Shown here: one piece after another, positions 40,101-49,800 of the stretch
Position numbering within the stretch: position 1 is the first letter of the stretch
How the letters are laid out: each line of letters opens with the position of its first letter
Source of the DNA: a virus
DNA length: 64,000 nt
IMG/VR virus record: IMGVR_UViG_3300009514_000001
Span: 62,001-126,000 of that record
Reading direction: 5' to 3' (one strand)
Made by a program: the position numbers and the translations under genes
The notes under the pieces: generated by a model
The model's database searches: none
Seen by the model: only the letters and a program-made list of their open reading frames with translations
What the model was told of the DNA's origin: nothing

Positions 40101-42967
40101 CCGCCAAAGTCCGTCGCCTTGGGGGAGCTGTTCTCCCCCAGGCCGAGAGACGGGAGGCGGTTCCAGAGACCGACAGGAGCCGTGTCGAAGAACGTCTCCT
40201 GATCCGGGATGCCCGACTCCGAGGGGAACGAGGTGTCGACCGTGCCGATGGCCTGGCGCAGGTAGGTGTTGCCGCCCTGGACCAGGCTGACCCTCCAGAG
40301 GTCATCTGGGATGCGGGCCATGCCTCCGCGGCCGGGATGGTAGAGCAAAGCGCAGGATATTTGCAGCTTGCTCGCAATCTGGCTCGGGATGCTGTGGTCG
40401 AACCCAGTTCCGGCACCGAGGTTGGTGGAGTTCCATGGGTTCGCCGTATCCAGCACCGAACCCTGGATGTCCGTGAGGACAACGGCCAGGGCTGGGTCGG
40501 AGGCAGCGAAGCCGGAACCGTCTTCGGCGTTCGTGATCTGGCTTCGGAATTCAGCCGTGAGCGTCTCGCCCGCAGCGATGGTGAAGTCCGTCACACCCGC
40601 ACTCAGGGGCTCTACAACGACGCTGGTGGCGTTCGAGGCATCCTGAGTCGTGTATCCCGCTGTACCCGCTCCGACGACCTTGAAGCAGCCGTTGTTCTCC
40701 CTGAAGGCCGTGTCTCCATAGAGGACGATGTAGACCTCGGAGCTGCGCCCCGTGTTGTCCCGCCCGCCGTTGGTGAGCATGTCGAACAGGGTTCTCTGAT
40801 TTCGCAGGAGAGCCGTGGTGACGGCCGTGGGGTCGTTGGCGAAGTTGCCAGAGCCGTCCAGAGTGTAGAACCCTCCCAGGACATCGAAATCGATGCCCAG
40901 GTCAATCTCCGGACCGGCGACAAGGCCAGGGGACGCACTGCCGACAGAGTCGGAGTCCAGACCCGCAATCTTGAGTGAGGAGTCCAACAGGCCGCCAAGC
41001 ACGATGAATGGCCGTTCGAAGTTGGTCTCTCGTAGGGGGTAGAACGGCCCCGGGTGCTTCGCATCCGCCGCCGGGTCTGCGGTCAGCTCGCCAGGCGCCA
41101 GGGGGTGTTGGGCGTACTGGTCGAGGGCCCTGATGGACACCGGGTGCTGGAGGCCGGTACCGTCATCGGGGAAGCTCGTCTTCCAGTACTCTGCCGGGGC
41201 CACGAAACGGACAGCGCGCTCACTGCCATCTCGGAACGTCGCTCGGGCACCCTGGGTGCCGTTGTCGCCTCCGATATGAAGGAAGAACACCGAGCCGTCG
41301 CCGAAGCTGCCGGTAGCGCCGAGGTTGTTTACGAAGCCTGAAGGCTTGAAGTCGGCTCCGACGTCCCAAGAGACTGTGCTGTCGAACTGGTCCGTCGTAA
41401 ACCCGCCAGTGAGGGCAGCGTCGTTGTCGCAGAGGACGGTGACGTCCGTCTGCAAAGAGGCGCTGTCAGAGAACACCGTGCGAATGCCGTCAGGGCCATC
41501 CACGGGTTCGGTCTGGTTGAGGGCTGCCGTAGTTCCATCAGCATGGAGAAGGTCGACCTCGACCACACTCGGTCCCTGGGTGTCGCCCACTGCACTCTTC
41601 TTCCAAGAGGAGCGGAGGCGGTTCTCAGCGAGAGCAGCGATGTTGTGGAGGAGAATGCGCTGGTAGTCCCACTCGCCCGGAGTTACCGAGCGACGCAGGT
41701 CATGGATGTCCCGCCCCCCAACCTCGTCGGCGAACAGGCCGTCGGGACGGGCGCTGAAGAACTCAATGATGGCACCCGCCTCGTGGCGGGTTGCCCGAGT
41801 AGCCCCTCGACCGCGGCCACCTGACGGGATGGTGATGGTTCCTGGAGTAGGGGCGGAGTCGACCGACGAGACGCCGATGATTTCGCCGTCGATGACCATG
41901 AAGACGTTGGACAGGATATGCTTCGGGTCGTCGAAGCCGCTGTCGACCAGGTTGTCCACCTGGATGACGCCCGTAGCCGTCGGACTCAGGGCATTCGTCA
42001 GAGTTGCCGTCGCCAGGGTCTTGGCGCCCTCTCTCGGGTCCGTCAGGAAGCTCGCCGAGGGGTTGCGGTTGAACGCGCCGTTCTGGTTCGGGTTGCCAGC
42101 GAGGTTGGCCGCCGTGAACGTGCTGGTGTTGCGTCGGAACACAACGCACAGAGGGATGGCGTAGACGTAGCCGTCAGCCGTACCCAGGGCACTGTTCGAG
42201 TTGCCGTCGCCGGCACGCCAGAGGCTGGGGTCTCCCAACTCGTCTCGCATGTTGGAGAAGGCGAACCCAGTGACTGGAGAGGTCGACGTCCCCTGTCCGA
42301 GCACGTTGGGATCTCCGAGGCCATCCGGGTAGACATCCAGAGCCACACTGGAGCCCAGACCTTCTCCCGAGCCGAAGACACGAAGGCGGTACTGAAGCTG
42401 AACTCGACGGGTCGTCTCGAACCCGATGGCCGGATCTTGGAGATCGTCATCGAGATTCGCTTGACCAAATTCGACGTTGCCAAACTTCCAAATCTTGTCC
42501 GCAGCGGGCTTGTTGGTCGTCGCGGGGTTGGGTTGGATCAGAGCGAGCCAGGCCTCCAAGAACACGAAGTCAGTGCGGCTGTCGGACGACGGAGGGGGGC
42601 TGAGGCGGATGCGATTACTGACGTCACCAGTGGTAGAAAGCTGGGTGCCTCCGACTGGAATGAGCCATCCATTGATGTTGGCCCACAGCACTGGAGTGGT
42701 CTCCTCCGCAGCCGGGTTACCGACCTTGAAGAAGTTCGACCAGCTCTTGTCGGTCAGGAAGTCCTGACTGGCCAGGGTCGGGTCGATAAGCCATCCAGAG
42801 GGCATCACCCGACGAACGTAGTTCGAGAGGGACTCGAACTGGACCTGTTGGGCCAGGTTGAATTCGTGGTCGAGGGGTGGCTTACCCCTCTGGGCGACCA
42901 CAGTGATGAACTGTCGCTGCTCTGGGGTCAGCGTCCGTGCAACGCCGTTGCCAAGATTGATGCTCAT
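37139..42967 (-). CDS. Very large virion structural protein, paralogue of the 1228-aa protein (1942 aa)
   Basis: The N-terminus (residues about 15-45, FITVVAQRGKPPLDHEFNLA) and the DFVFLEAWLAL and RVQLQYRLRV segments match the 1228-aa protein encoded at 58376-62062. Most of the chain is Gly/Ser/Thr/Asp-rich beta sequence typical of tail, baseplate or fibre proteins. No signal peptide, membrane helix or Cys pattern is present. A beta-domain found in other giants occupies about residues 1462-1569, and a diverged second copy follows (ATITIHKLDGTVVTFTGV). GAGGAC precedes ATG 42967. The exact virion position is unknown. Confidence 0.7.
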   Translation of the reverse strand: MSINLGNGVARTLTPEQRQFITVVAQRGKPPLDHEFNLAQQVQFESLSNYVRRVMPSGWLIDPTLASQDFLTDKSWSNFFKVGNPAAEETTPVLWANINGWLIPVGGTQLSTTGDVSNRIRLSPPPSSDSRTDFVFLEAWLALIQPNPATTNKPAADKIWKFGNVEFGQANLDDDLQDPAIGFETTRRVQLQYRLRVFGSGEGLGSSVALDVYPDGLGDPNVLGQGTSTSPVTGFAFSNMRDELGDPSLWRAGDGNSNSALGTADGYVYAIPLCVVFRRNTSTFTAANLAGNPNQNGAFNRNPSASFLTDPREGAKTLATATLTNALSPTATGVIQVDNLVDSGFDDPKHILSNVFMVIDGEIIGVSSVDSAPTPGTITIPSGGRGRGATRATRHEAGAIIEFFSARPDGLFADEVGGRDIHDLRRSVTPGEWDYQRILLHNIAALAENRLRSSWKKSAVGDTQGPSVVEVDLLHADGTTAALNQTEPVDGPDGIRTVFSDSASLQTDVTVLCDNDAALTGGFTTDQFDSTVSWDVGADFKPSGFVNNLGATGSFGDGSVFFLHIGGDNGTQGARATFRDGSERAVRFVAPAEYWKTSFPDDGTGLQHPVSIRALDQYAQHPLAPGELTADPAADAKHPGPFYPLRETNFERPFIVLGGLLDSSLKIAGLDSDSVGSASPGLVAGPEIDLGIDFDVLGGFYTLDGSGNFANDPTAVTTALLRNQRTLFDMLTNGGRDNTGRSSEVYIVLYGDTAFRENNGCFKVVGAGTAGYTTQDASNATSVVVEPLSAGVTDFTIAAGETLTAEFRSQITNAEDGSGFAASDPALAVVLTDIQGSVLDTANPWNSTNLGAGTGFDHSIPSQIASKLQISCALLYHPGRGGMARIPDDLWRVSLVQGGNTYLRQAIGTVDTSFPSESGIPDQETFFDTAPVGLWNRLPSLGLGENSSPKATDFGGNVVAFSEQDREHEVFVDKGSKTLVIRPFQDQSMTLKAITTEADPSLLGSTTYPGAIPKDGAGILTTGLKMGFPVPSEYMPRFGRQDIPFHVDITGVGSGTFLNGINHLFTDAVDPTLPVFSAIGGQDNTSAGNLVLPLYLQTGTTSGHAYSVYGTIVGPGTAAYQARLTTTVGTLTSEAADITARLASVQSSDLGAGLVGIQLPPYLGIARLYGVYDRDDFIAKGGLTFGADRVTAVADPPTNLLKTDAEQQTLFVLQDGAKDLTLTDGDHTYIIPQEALDVSLSPNFVSGSKDQFTDFEYVVEAAVFGFAQGFINENNYVIARRHTGTGALVLDGSNPELELIQMTVPSAAQLNDRWYAGFNRTPYQGDPFMSREGSTRTTSDYEARYGQVATSDAFFLNEPIEQFDSNGDLQVETPNPRAFEVLASIDFFTTLGTGKVGGELFPGTPLDAGYTEDTVSASSRLPPSQTTPSNRVLTRTFTEGQKEGVDRGGLALAVASPGDIKATGTVQVLAPLPGDILTIGGVPLTGVAGSRTPGSDDFDVTGGGATAAADIVAALNDGANSFTGTVTATRNGDVVILTAFAPGAVGNAVTLVSSTAQLVVSGATLQGGEDLSLIGATITIHKLDGTVVTFTGVSTTPATITEFREIPADREATTADLAAVLSAHPDLRFTLNANAEGNNVILTSLVDGSRGNGIEVSWTPGTGSDRSLTLAVPFDNVGPFNEPKNSRVTRANFAGGRDLVNNAGDGTSQLQLTGMTERLPLGILLQDSDFIGENPLNDQASAFATATPRLRPVQTVLPLTTGGDSFDRFMGDPGQLVAMSDGAILRYEAFNASTAPTGTKRFRLYRGGGSSFVLSGQNPGGPIDWVSESFPASVLPVLKGGILACKAMLVRNYKEEAFATVNTTSHGDEIQMVVLTYGILGDGLGQTNGIQLDGVIGPTGYGEGYAAADRYRCEGKPMFTGFSRATPDPSSVTLAVFPGNDP
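38262..38583 (-). repeat. Shared beta-domain, copy in the 1942-aa protein
   Basis: About 107 residues beginning GTVQVLAPLPGDILTIGGVP and ending in LQGGED. It has the core TIGGVPLTGVAGSRTPG, then ADIVAALNDGANSFTG and GNAVTLVSS. It matches copies in the 1228-aa and 3789-aa proteins. Similar modules are common in phage tail proteins. Confidence 0.8.
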
Positions 42968-43067
42968 CGATACGTCCTCAGCGCTCTGTCAGCAGATGTC
43001 CGTCGGTCAGGTTCGGAGCACTCTCCTAGCCTCAACCATAGACAGGCTAGCGACAACCATACAGCGC
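42968..43067. promoter_or_regulatory. Gap with a 7-bp hairpin upstream of the 1942-aa gene
   Basis: CTAGCCT (43026-43032) pairs with AGGCTAG (43044-43050) across an 11-nt loop. The gap otherwise holds only the ribosome-binding site of the next gene. The hairpin may be a processing or attenuation site within the structural transcript. Confidence 0.35.
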
Positions 43068-43850
43068 TCAGAACAGGACAGCATAGGCCCCCAGGTAGAC
43101 CTTGTCCGAACCTGTGTTGGTGAAGGCCAGACGCAACTCTGTACTGGGGGCACAGTTGGTGAGAGGTTCCAGGAAGCCTACAGGCATGAAGGAGGCTCCG
43201 TCATCGAGACTCAGAGCCACCACAATCTCCGGGGCCTCCTGGTCGATCTCTTCGATAGACCTTACCGCGGGCTGGTTGATTCCGTTGAACACTCCGAACG
43301 ACGACATGATGTCCTGGCTGGTCGAGTACCTGTAGACCTTCCAGTAGACCATGAACTCGGTAGCCCCCGAAGGAGCTATGGCCGAGATATCGATGGTGTC
43401 CGTGATGATAAGCCCAGGCCTCGGAGGGGTCGTCTGGTTGTTCGGTGCCAGGACGGCAGTCGAACCAGGGGTCAACCCTGTCTGGGGACCCGAACCCCTC
43501 CCGGTCTGGAATCGAGGAGAGAAGGACCCCGTGAACGGTGCCGCAATGACCTGGTTGGTCGTGTTGTCGAGCACCGCCGACGGGTCGAGGTCTGCCGCGT
43601 CGCCCGCCTCCAAGAGGGGATTGAACACGATGTTCTCGAACATCGGGAACCGGGCCAGAAGCTCCTGCATCGCCAAGCTGGTGAAGTCGCCTCCATCTAC
43701 AGGGAGGACGTAAGAGGAGCTGTCCACGGTGATAGACCCCGCCGGTGCCTCGATGGGGTACTTCCCATTGATCTGGGTGAAGTCTCCCACAGCCGGAGAG
43801 CGCTCCACCTGGAGGATTTCATTCGTTGGTAGGTCTACCAGGACTCTCAT
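43068..43850 (-). CDS. Structural protein (260 aa)
   Basis: Beta-rich and soluble: MRVLVDLPTNEILQVERSP, then FMVYWKVYRYS and LRLAFTNTGSDKVYLGAYAVLF. The C-terminal ~25 residues share their rhythm with the end of the 1228-aa protein (TVRFTDTDNRTCVALYRT). It sits 3 bp after the 3789-aa gene, so it is co-transcribed with it. A minor tail or fibre-associated virion protein is the likely role. Confidence 0.6.
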   Translation of the reverse strand: MRVLVDLPTNEILQVERSPAVGDFTQINGKYPIEAPAGSITVDSSSYVLPVDGGDFTSLAMQELLARFPMFENIVFNPLLEAGDAADLDPSAVLDNTTNQVIAAPFTGSFSPRFQTGRGSGPQTGLTPGSTAVLAPNNQTTPPRPGLIITDTIDISAIAPSGATEFMVYWKVYRYSTSQDIMSSFGVFNGINQPAVRSIEEIDQEAPEIVVALSLDDGASFMPVGFLEPLTNCAPSTELRLAFTNTGSDKVYLGAYAVLF

Positions 43851-43853
43851 CTA

Positions 43854-46800
43854 TCAGCTCCCGTCGTCACCCAGGACATTCACGTTGTTGCTGTAGGCTG
43901 TGCCATCAGCAGTTTCGACATCGAACCCGACCTTTACAGCACCCACCCAACACCCGCTGGCGCTCGGGTCATCTTCCGCCGTACCCGCTGTCGGTTCCGG
44001 CTTCGCAGCGGGACCCGGCCCCACCGTCACCTCCAACCATACCCGGGCACCAGGCGGAAGCATCGAGCCCGAAGGCGTTGCGATACCGTATTTGTCCAGG
44101 ATGTTGTCAAGCCAGTTACCGACCTTGAACGGACGGGCCTCAGGCTGCTTGTTGTAGGGACGAGTCGTCTCCAGCGTCCTTCCGTGGGTCGCCAGGGTCA
44201 GGCTTCCAGACGTCGGGGGTGTGGCCGGGTCTACTGCCACCCGGTTGCCACCGCCGTCCTTGGGCGTGTCGAAGAAGTCGCCGACCGGGGTCAGCGCCAT
44301 CGTGAACGCGTGACTGCAAGTGCGTCCGCCGTAGGCCTCGGGGTTGCCGGCCACCGCACGGAACGAACCCGCGGTGCCCGACTGAGGCGCAGGGTACTGG
44401 GCCGAGTGAGTGACCGTGATGCCGGTCATCGTGGCCGCAGACAGAGAATCCGGAGCTGCTCGTCGGAACACCTCACCGTCCGCCACGAGACCGGAAGTGA
44501 ACGCCGAGCGAACACCGCCGGAGACTCTTGAGTCACGGGGGTGGGGGGACGCAAGGACTCGACTGAATCCAGGAGCCGTGAACGGACCTCCATTACCCGC
44601 GGTTGCGGTGTCGATACCACCCCACAAGACGGGCGTAGGCGGGTTGGCAAACAAACCAACGTCCTGATGGGAGTCTTGCGGGTTGCCGGCATCGCTACCT
44701 ACACCGAAGCCGTACTCTGGGTCACCGAGGACCCAGTCTGCGGCAGGGTTGCTGCCTGCACCAGAGTCAGAGTTGTAGCGAGGCTCCGGGCCACCGGTGA
44801 TGAACCGCTCCATGACGTTCGGCATCAGGTCGCCGGCTTCTCGGTTAACGTACAGAGGTACGACCACCGTGCCTCCCGGCCAGATGTCATCCCCGGAGTT
44901 GTCCGGGTGGGTGTAACTCGCCGTGGGAGCGCGGTCTCCGAAAGGAAGACCGGAAGTGCCAGAGGCCTGGGAGCGGACGAGGGAGAACAGACCCGTTCGT
45001 CGGACCTGAGACCCCGGTATCTCCACGACCAGGTTGAAGCACATGTAGAATTCGTCCAGGATATCGTTGACTGTCCCGCCCGTATTGTAGCCGGGGAGGT
45101 CGTCCTGGTTGCGGCTCGGGACGTCGTTGCCCCAGACGCCGAAGTTGACCCAGAGACGGGTCAGGCGAGCCCCCTTCGGAGCCTTGCCCGGGAACGGACT
45201 GTTGATACCACCACCAGGCTGCATGGCCTGGGTGAAAGCCTCCGACAGGTCGATGCGCAGCGTAGGCGGCGGCACCGAGGCATCGTAAATCCAGGAGTCG
45301 CGGACGGCCTTGGGCCAGTAGAGCTGCCACCACTCACCAGCTGGCGTCCAGCTGTAGGTGCTGTCCGCCAAAGTGGCCGGGAACGTGGAGGGTGCCAGGC
45401 TGTTGGCGTTGTGCAGCTCGGTGTGAGAACCGTAGTCGTTGCCGGCGCCGAACTGGTCCGCAAACCAGCCGTTCGCTATGAGACGAAGGTCTCCGACACG
45501 GCTCCTCGTTGCCCGGTGTCGGTCCATAAGGACCCAAGGCTCTGCGATGCCCAGAGGAGTCGACTCACGGGAGTCGACGACACCGACGGAGTCGACCATG
45601 GACACGGCCTTACCCATGCCGTCAGGACCGATGCCACTCGGGTTGTCGCTTGAGTGGCCGAGGATGACCGAGGACTTGGCGTGGCGGGGAGACACCGTGA
45701 CGATGCGCTCGCGCCCAATCGGCTGCAAGGCATACTGAGGAGGACGATTGTTCGCCCCCGTACTTGGAAGGTCCCCAGTGACGGTGTCTTGCCAGCTTCC
45801 CAGGACTCCCAGCGGGGAGTAGAGAATGACCTTCTCGGACAGGAGGGTCGCCCCTCCATCGACAGGACTCTGGTTGGGGAAGAAAATCTCGCAGTCGCCG
45901 CCGAGCACAATGTGGCCCGTGTTGGGACAGCGATTGATGCGGTAGAGATCGGTTTTGAGGGTCTCCACATCACCGCTTCTCGGCCAGCCCGAGGTCCACG
46001 CCTGGGTGTTTGGCAGAGTGCCTCCAAACCCGGAGTCGTCCTGGCTGCTGAGCTGGACACCGAACCGATGTAGGGCGGGCTTGATCAGGTGCAGGTACGA
46101 CCCGACGTTCTCCTCCAGCAGGGGGGCGCTGAAGACCCAACGAATACCCCGAGCTGCGGAGTACGCCTCGTAGTCGCCACCACTGTTCGGGTTGTTGGGG
46201 GCCGGAGAGCTGATGAACGCGGCGTTGTTTCGGTCGCCCGCACCGCGGTCAATCTGGGAGTTGTGTCCCTTGTAGCTGTAGAACCCAATGGAGAGAGCCG
46301 TGTCCTGGGTGCTGTGGTCGCGTCCGGCCCCGAGGTTGGCATCCATCGTCAGGAACTGAATGCGTAGTGTAGCGTCCTCTCCGGTGACCTCGGCCTGCTG
46401 AGTAGCGTCCAAGAGGGAGAGGTCATAGGTGACCTCCAGAGAGACACCCAGGGGGTGCATGGGGTTCGTGATTGCCGTCCAGACAATCCACCCCGCAACC
46501 GGACCACCCGTCAGACTGACGTTGTTACCGTTGAGGCGCACGTCACCGTTTGCGAACGTCGCGAGGGCGTCGCAGTCCGTGATGGTGGCCCCGTCAATCT
46601 CAGCGGCTGTGACAACCACGCTGAGAATGTTGGTTCCATCACTCTTCGTGACTTCCATGGTCAGGTCAGAGACCGAACCCGTCACGTTATCCCAGAGGGG
46701 AGCGGCACCATTGCTTGCTTCCGAGGCGTCGTTCCACTGGGTGTCTGCTACCGCGCGAATCAGAGGTGATCTCTCTACCAGAGGGAGGGCTCCGTCGAAC

Positions 46801-49800
46801 GTCGCAGAGTCGCGGAGGGCACCACTGGAATCACGGCGCCACTTGCGGAGGACAGCGACATCGCGTTGGACCGTGCTGTTGCCCTCGGACAGGACCTTGT
46901 TGGCCAGGACATCGATGATGTACCACCACCCCGTGTAACGGTAGTTGTGCGTACCACAGATGTAGATGAACCGGCCGATGTCGGTGACGTTGAAGTTGTA
47001 GCTCGTGGCCCCGATAGAGTAGAAGATGGCGTCGGCGTCGGGGATAAGGTTGTCCGAGTTGTCCCGCGGCGGAAGAAGACCACCGTCGACACCGCGAGGA
47101 CCGAGCACCGGAACGAACTCAACGTTCGGGGTGATACGGATTCGGTGTCCCGAGAGCGGCCGACGAACATCCCCATTGTCCACGCGGTCCCCAAACCCGT
47201 TGGAGATAGTCGTCGTCGGGTCAACCAGGGGGTCCGTGTGTTGGTTGAGGTCGTAAAAGATTTCCTGCTCCCTGGGGGAGCCTGCGTTGTTGAGGTTGCT
47301 GGCCGGGGAGAGGCTGAACGCAGCACCGTTCGAGGTCGACCAGGAGATAGTATCCGCGGACCCACGCCACCCGATCTTGCGAGCGATGACGTTTACGACA
47401 GCACCCGGAGCCGGGAGGTTGGCCGCAATGACGCGAGGGACGTTGGCGTTGATGACCGGGGCCAGGTTGGCCGCCGTGGTGGCGACCGCGCCACCGATGC
47501 CGAACTCCGTCCCCAGAGTAGGCACGGCCCGGGCCGTAAGAACCACGCCGTCGATGGTGACCGTGTCTCCGTCGCCTGGGAGGAGGGAGACCGTGATGGT
47601 TCCGTCCTGGTGCCGACCGCCACTGACTGAAATCGTCCCGTTTGTGGAACTACGGAACCCGTCGCCGGGCTGTCCAAGTCCAGTGGCTGTATTGGCGTCA
47701 GTAGAGCCGGAGTCCTGGAACGTTTTCCAGCGACCGACATCGCCGACTGTGTAGAAGGTGCCGTTGTCGACATCCTCGATGACCATGCCAGGGAGCAGCC
47801 TCATCTGTTCTTCGACATCGAAAAAGATGTCGGAGAAGTTCCCGTCATATCCGTAAGTCAGGCCGTTCTCCTGACTCAAGGCATGGCGGTAGGAGACTGA
47901 GACATTGCCCGGGACGCCCAGATGGCGACCATCTCCCGCCGCCGGAGAAGCCCCTACAGGGTCTGTGTTGAATACTGGCGTCGGGTCAATAGGGAAGAAG
48001 GGGGAGAGGTGAGTACGTCCTCTCGGCCCATTCGAGAACTCATACATCGGGACGTCCAGGGGCGTCCTTCCCGTACTCGAAGATCCGAAGTCGGCCGTCC
48101 CACTACCCTTGAGGGTGGGCGGGCCCTTCGGGAGGAGCATGACCTCTCCGAAAGCCGGAACCTCCATGCCCTTGATGCCGCCTTTGGCCGGCCGCCCTCG
48201 GAACGAGGAGAGAGCCGCATTGCCGCCCGTCGCATCCAGGGGGCGGAAGGGGCGCTCGTACACCAACGAACCCGGGGTACCCATCCTGAGACCAGAGGTC
48301 CCGAAGGGGAACAAGGCGTCGTTCGGGTTCAGGGTGAGGGCCGAAGACTGGGGTGCGTCGAGGTCCTGGCGGTGATCCGCCAGGATGGCCGGGGAAGCCC
48401 AGCTCTGAGCCGCTGCCACATTCTCACGGAGCCTGAACAGAGGTCCGTGGGAGGCCCTAGAGTCCTCGAAAGTGAGTGTCGCGTTGGGGGACACCACCGT
48501 GATGTCGTCGTGGAACTCGGAGCGGTTGAACGTCGAGACGACATCGACCCCGGGCTTGTCTACCAGGTCCTTCTGGAAGTTCGGAAGAGGGTCTGCGGCG
48601 CCATGGCCCCAGACCGTCAGAGAACCGAGGGTGTCTGTGACGATACTCCTCGGATTCGCACGAAAAGCAGTTGCCTGAACAGTGCCCAGACCCCCGTCAA
48701 TCAGGACACCCTGACTCAACCGAGCAGGGTGGCCGACGAAGGTCACACGACCCGCATCGTCCCGCTGGAACTCTCCCCTTGTGTGGGCCAAGGAGACTTC
48801 GTCGAGGCGGTCCGCACGTTCAGCCGAGTAGATGACCAGGCGGGCATAGGCTTTCGGGAGGAGGTCCGTGGTCGGCGTCCCCGCCGCGTCCATGGCGAAA
48901 TACGCCACGGAAGTGTACCTGCCCTTGGAGTCGGCATTCTCGTGGATGCCCAGGAGGCGTCCGCGGCCCGTGAACTTGAACTGGGCTGTCGGGTCAGAGT
49001 TGGTGAACACCGACACGAGGTCCATGGGCAAGGATCCTCGACCGGAACCGATGGCCGCCGGATTGATGCTCAGACCTCGCAGAGAAGTCGGAGAACCCGT
49101 CGGAGAGCCCCCAGGATCCACTACGTCGGCGACGTAGATGGGGCGTGTTGCGCTCTCGTCGTAGTAGATAGTCCACGGGTGGCCGTCATCGTCTTCCGTA
49201 ATCTGCTGCTCGAAGAACAGATTCGGGAGACGGGCGAACTTCTCAACCCGGAGCTGGAGGTAGCCGACGATGGTTGCCGCAGGGGCATGTCCAGCCACGT
49301 CCGTGCCCGAGGCTACGAAGTCAACATTGAGACCGTCACCAACTGTCGGGTTGAGTGGCGTGTGGGGGAAGAATTCGCTGGGGGTGACGCTCGACGGGTT
49401 GACGAAGCTGTCCACCACCGACTGGGTCAGCAGAGGAGCGCCGACGATGCGCCAGACACCTTCGTTCGCAGCGTCGTTCGGGCCTGGGCTGGCAAAGTTG
49501 GCCGTACCCAGCTCGATGTAGCACCCCTTGAGGAACGGGACGAACATCGGAAGCGAACCGGCGCGAGCCGACTGGGCCATCCGGAAGGATGCGGTACCCG
49601 GGTCTGTCGTGCTGAACACGTCGTCGCCGACGCCATCTCCGGGCCACTCGATGTTTCCGACCGCCGACTGGAACGCCACCCAGTCCGACTGGGTGAGGGC
49701 AACAGAGACGACGGCCTCCATCTGAACGTCATCGGCAAGGACACGAGCTGGGTGGAACGCACCAGCCTGGGGAGAGTGCCCAGAACCAGGGCCTTCATCC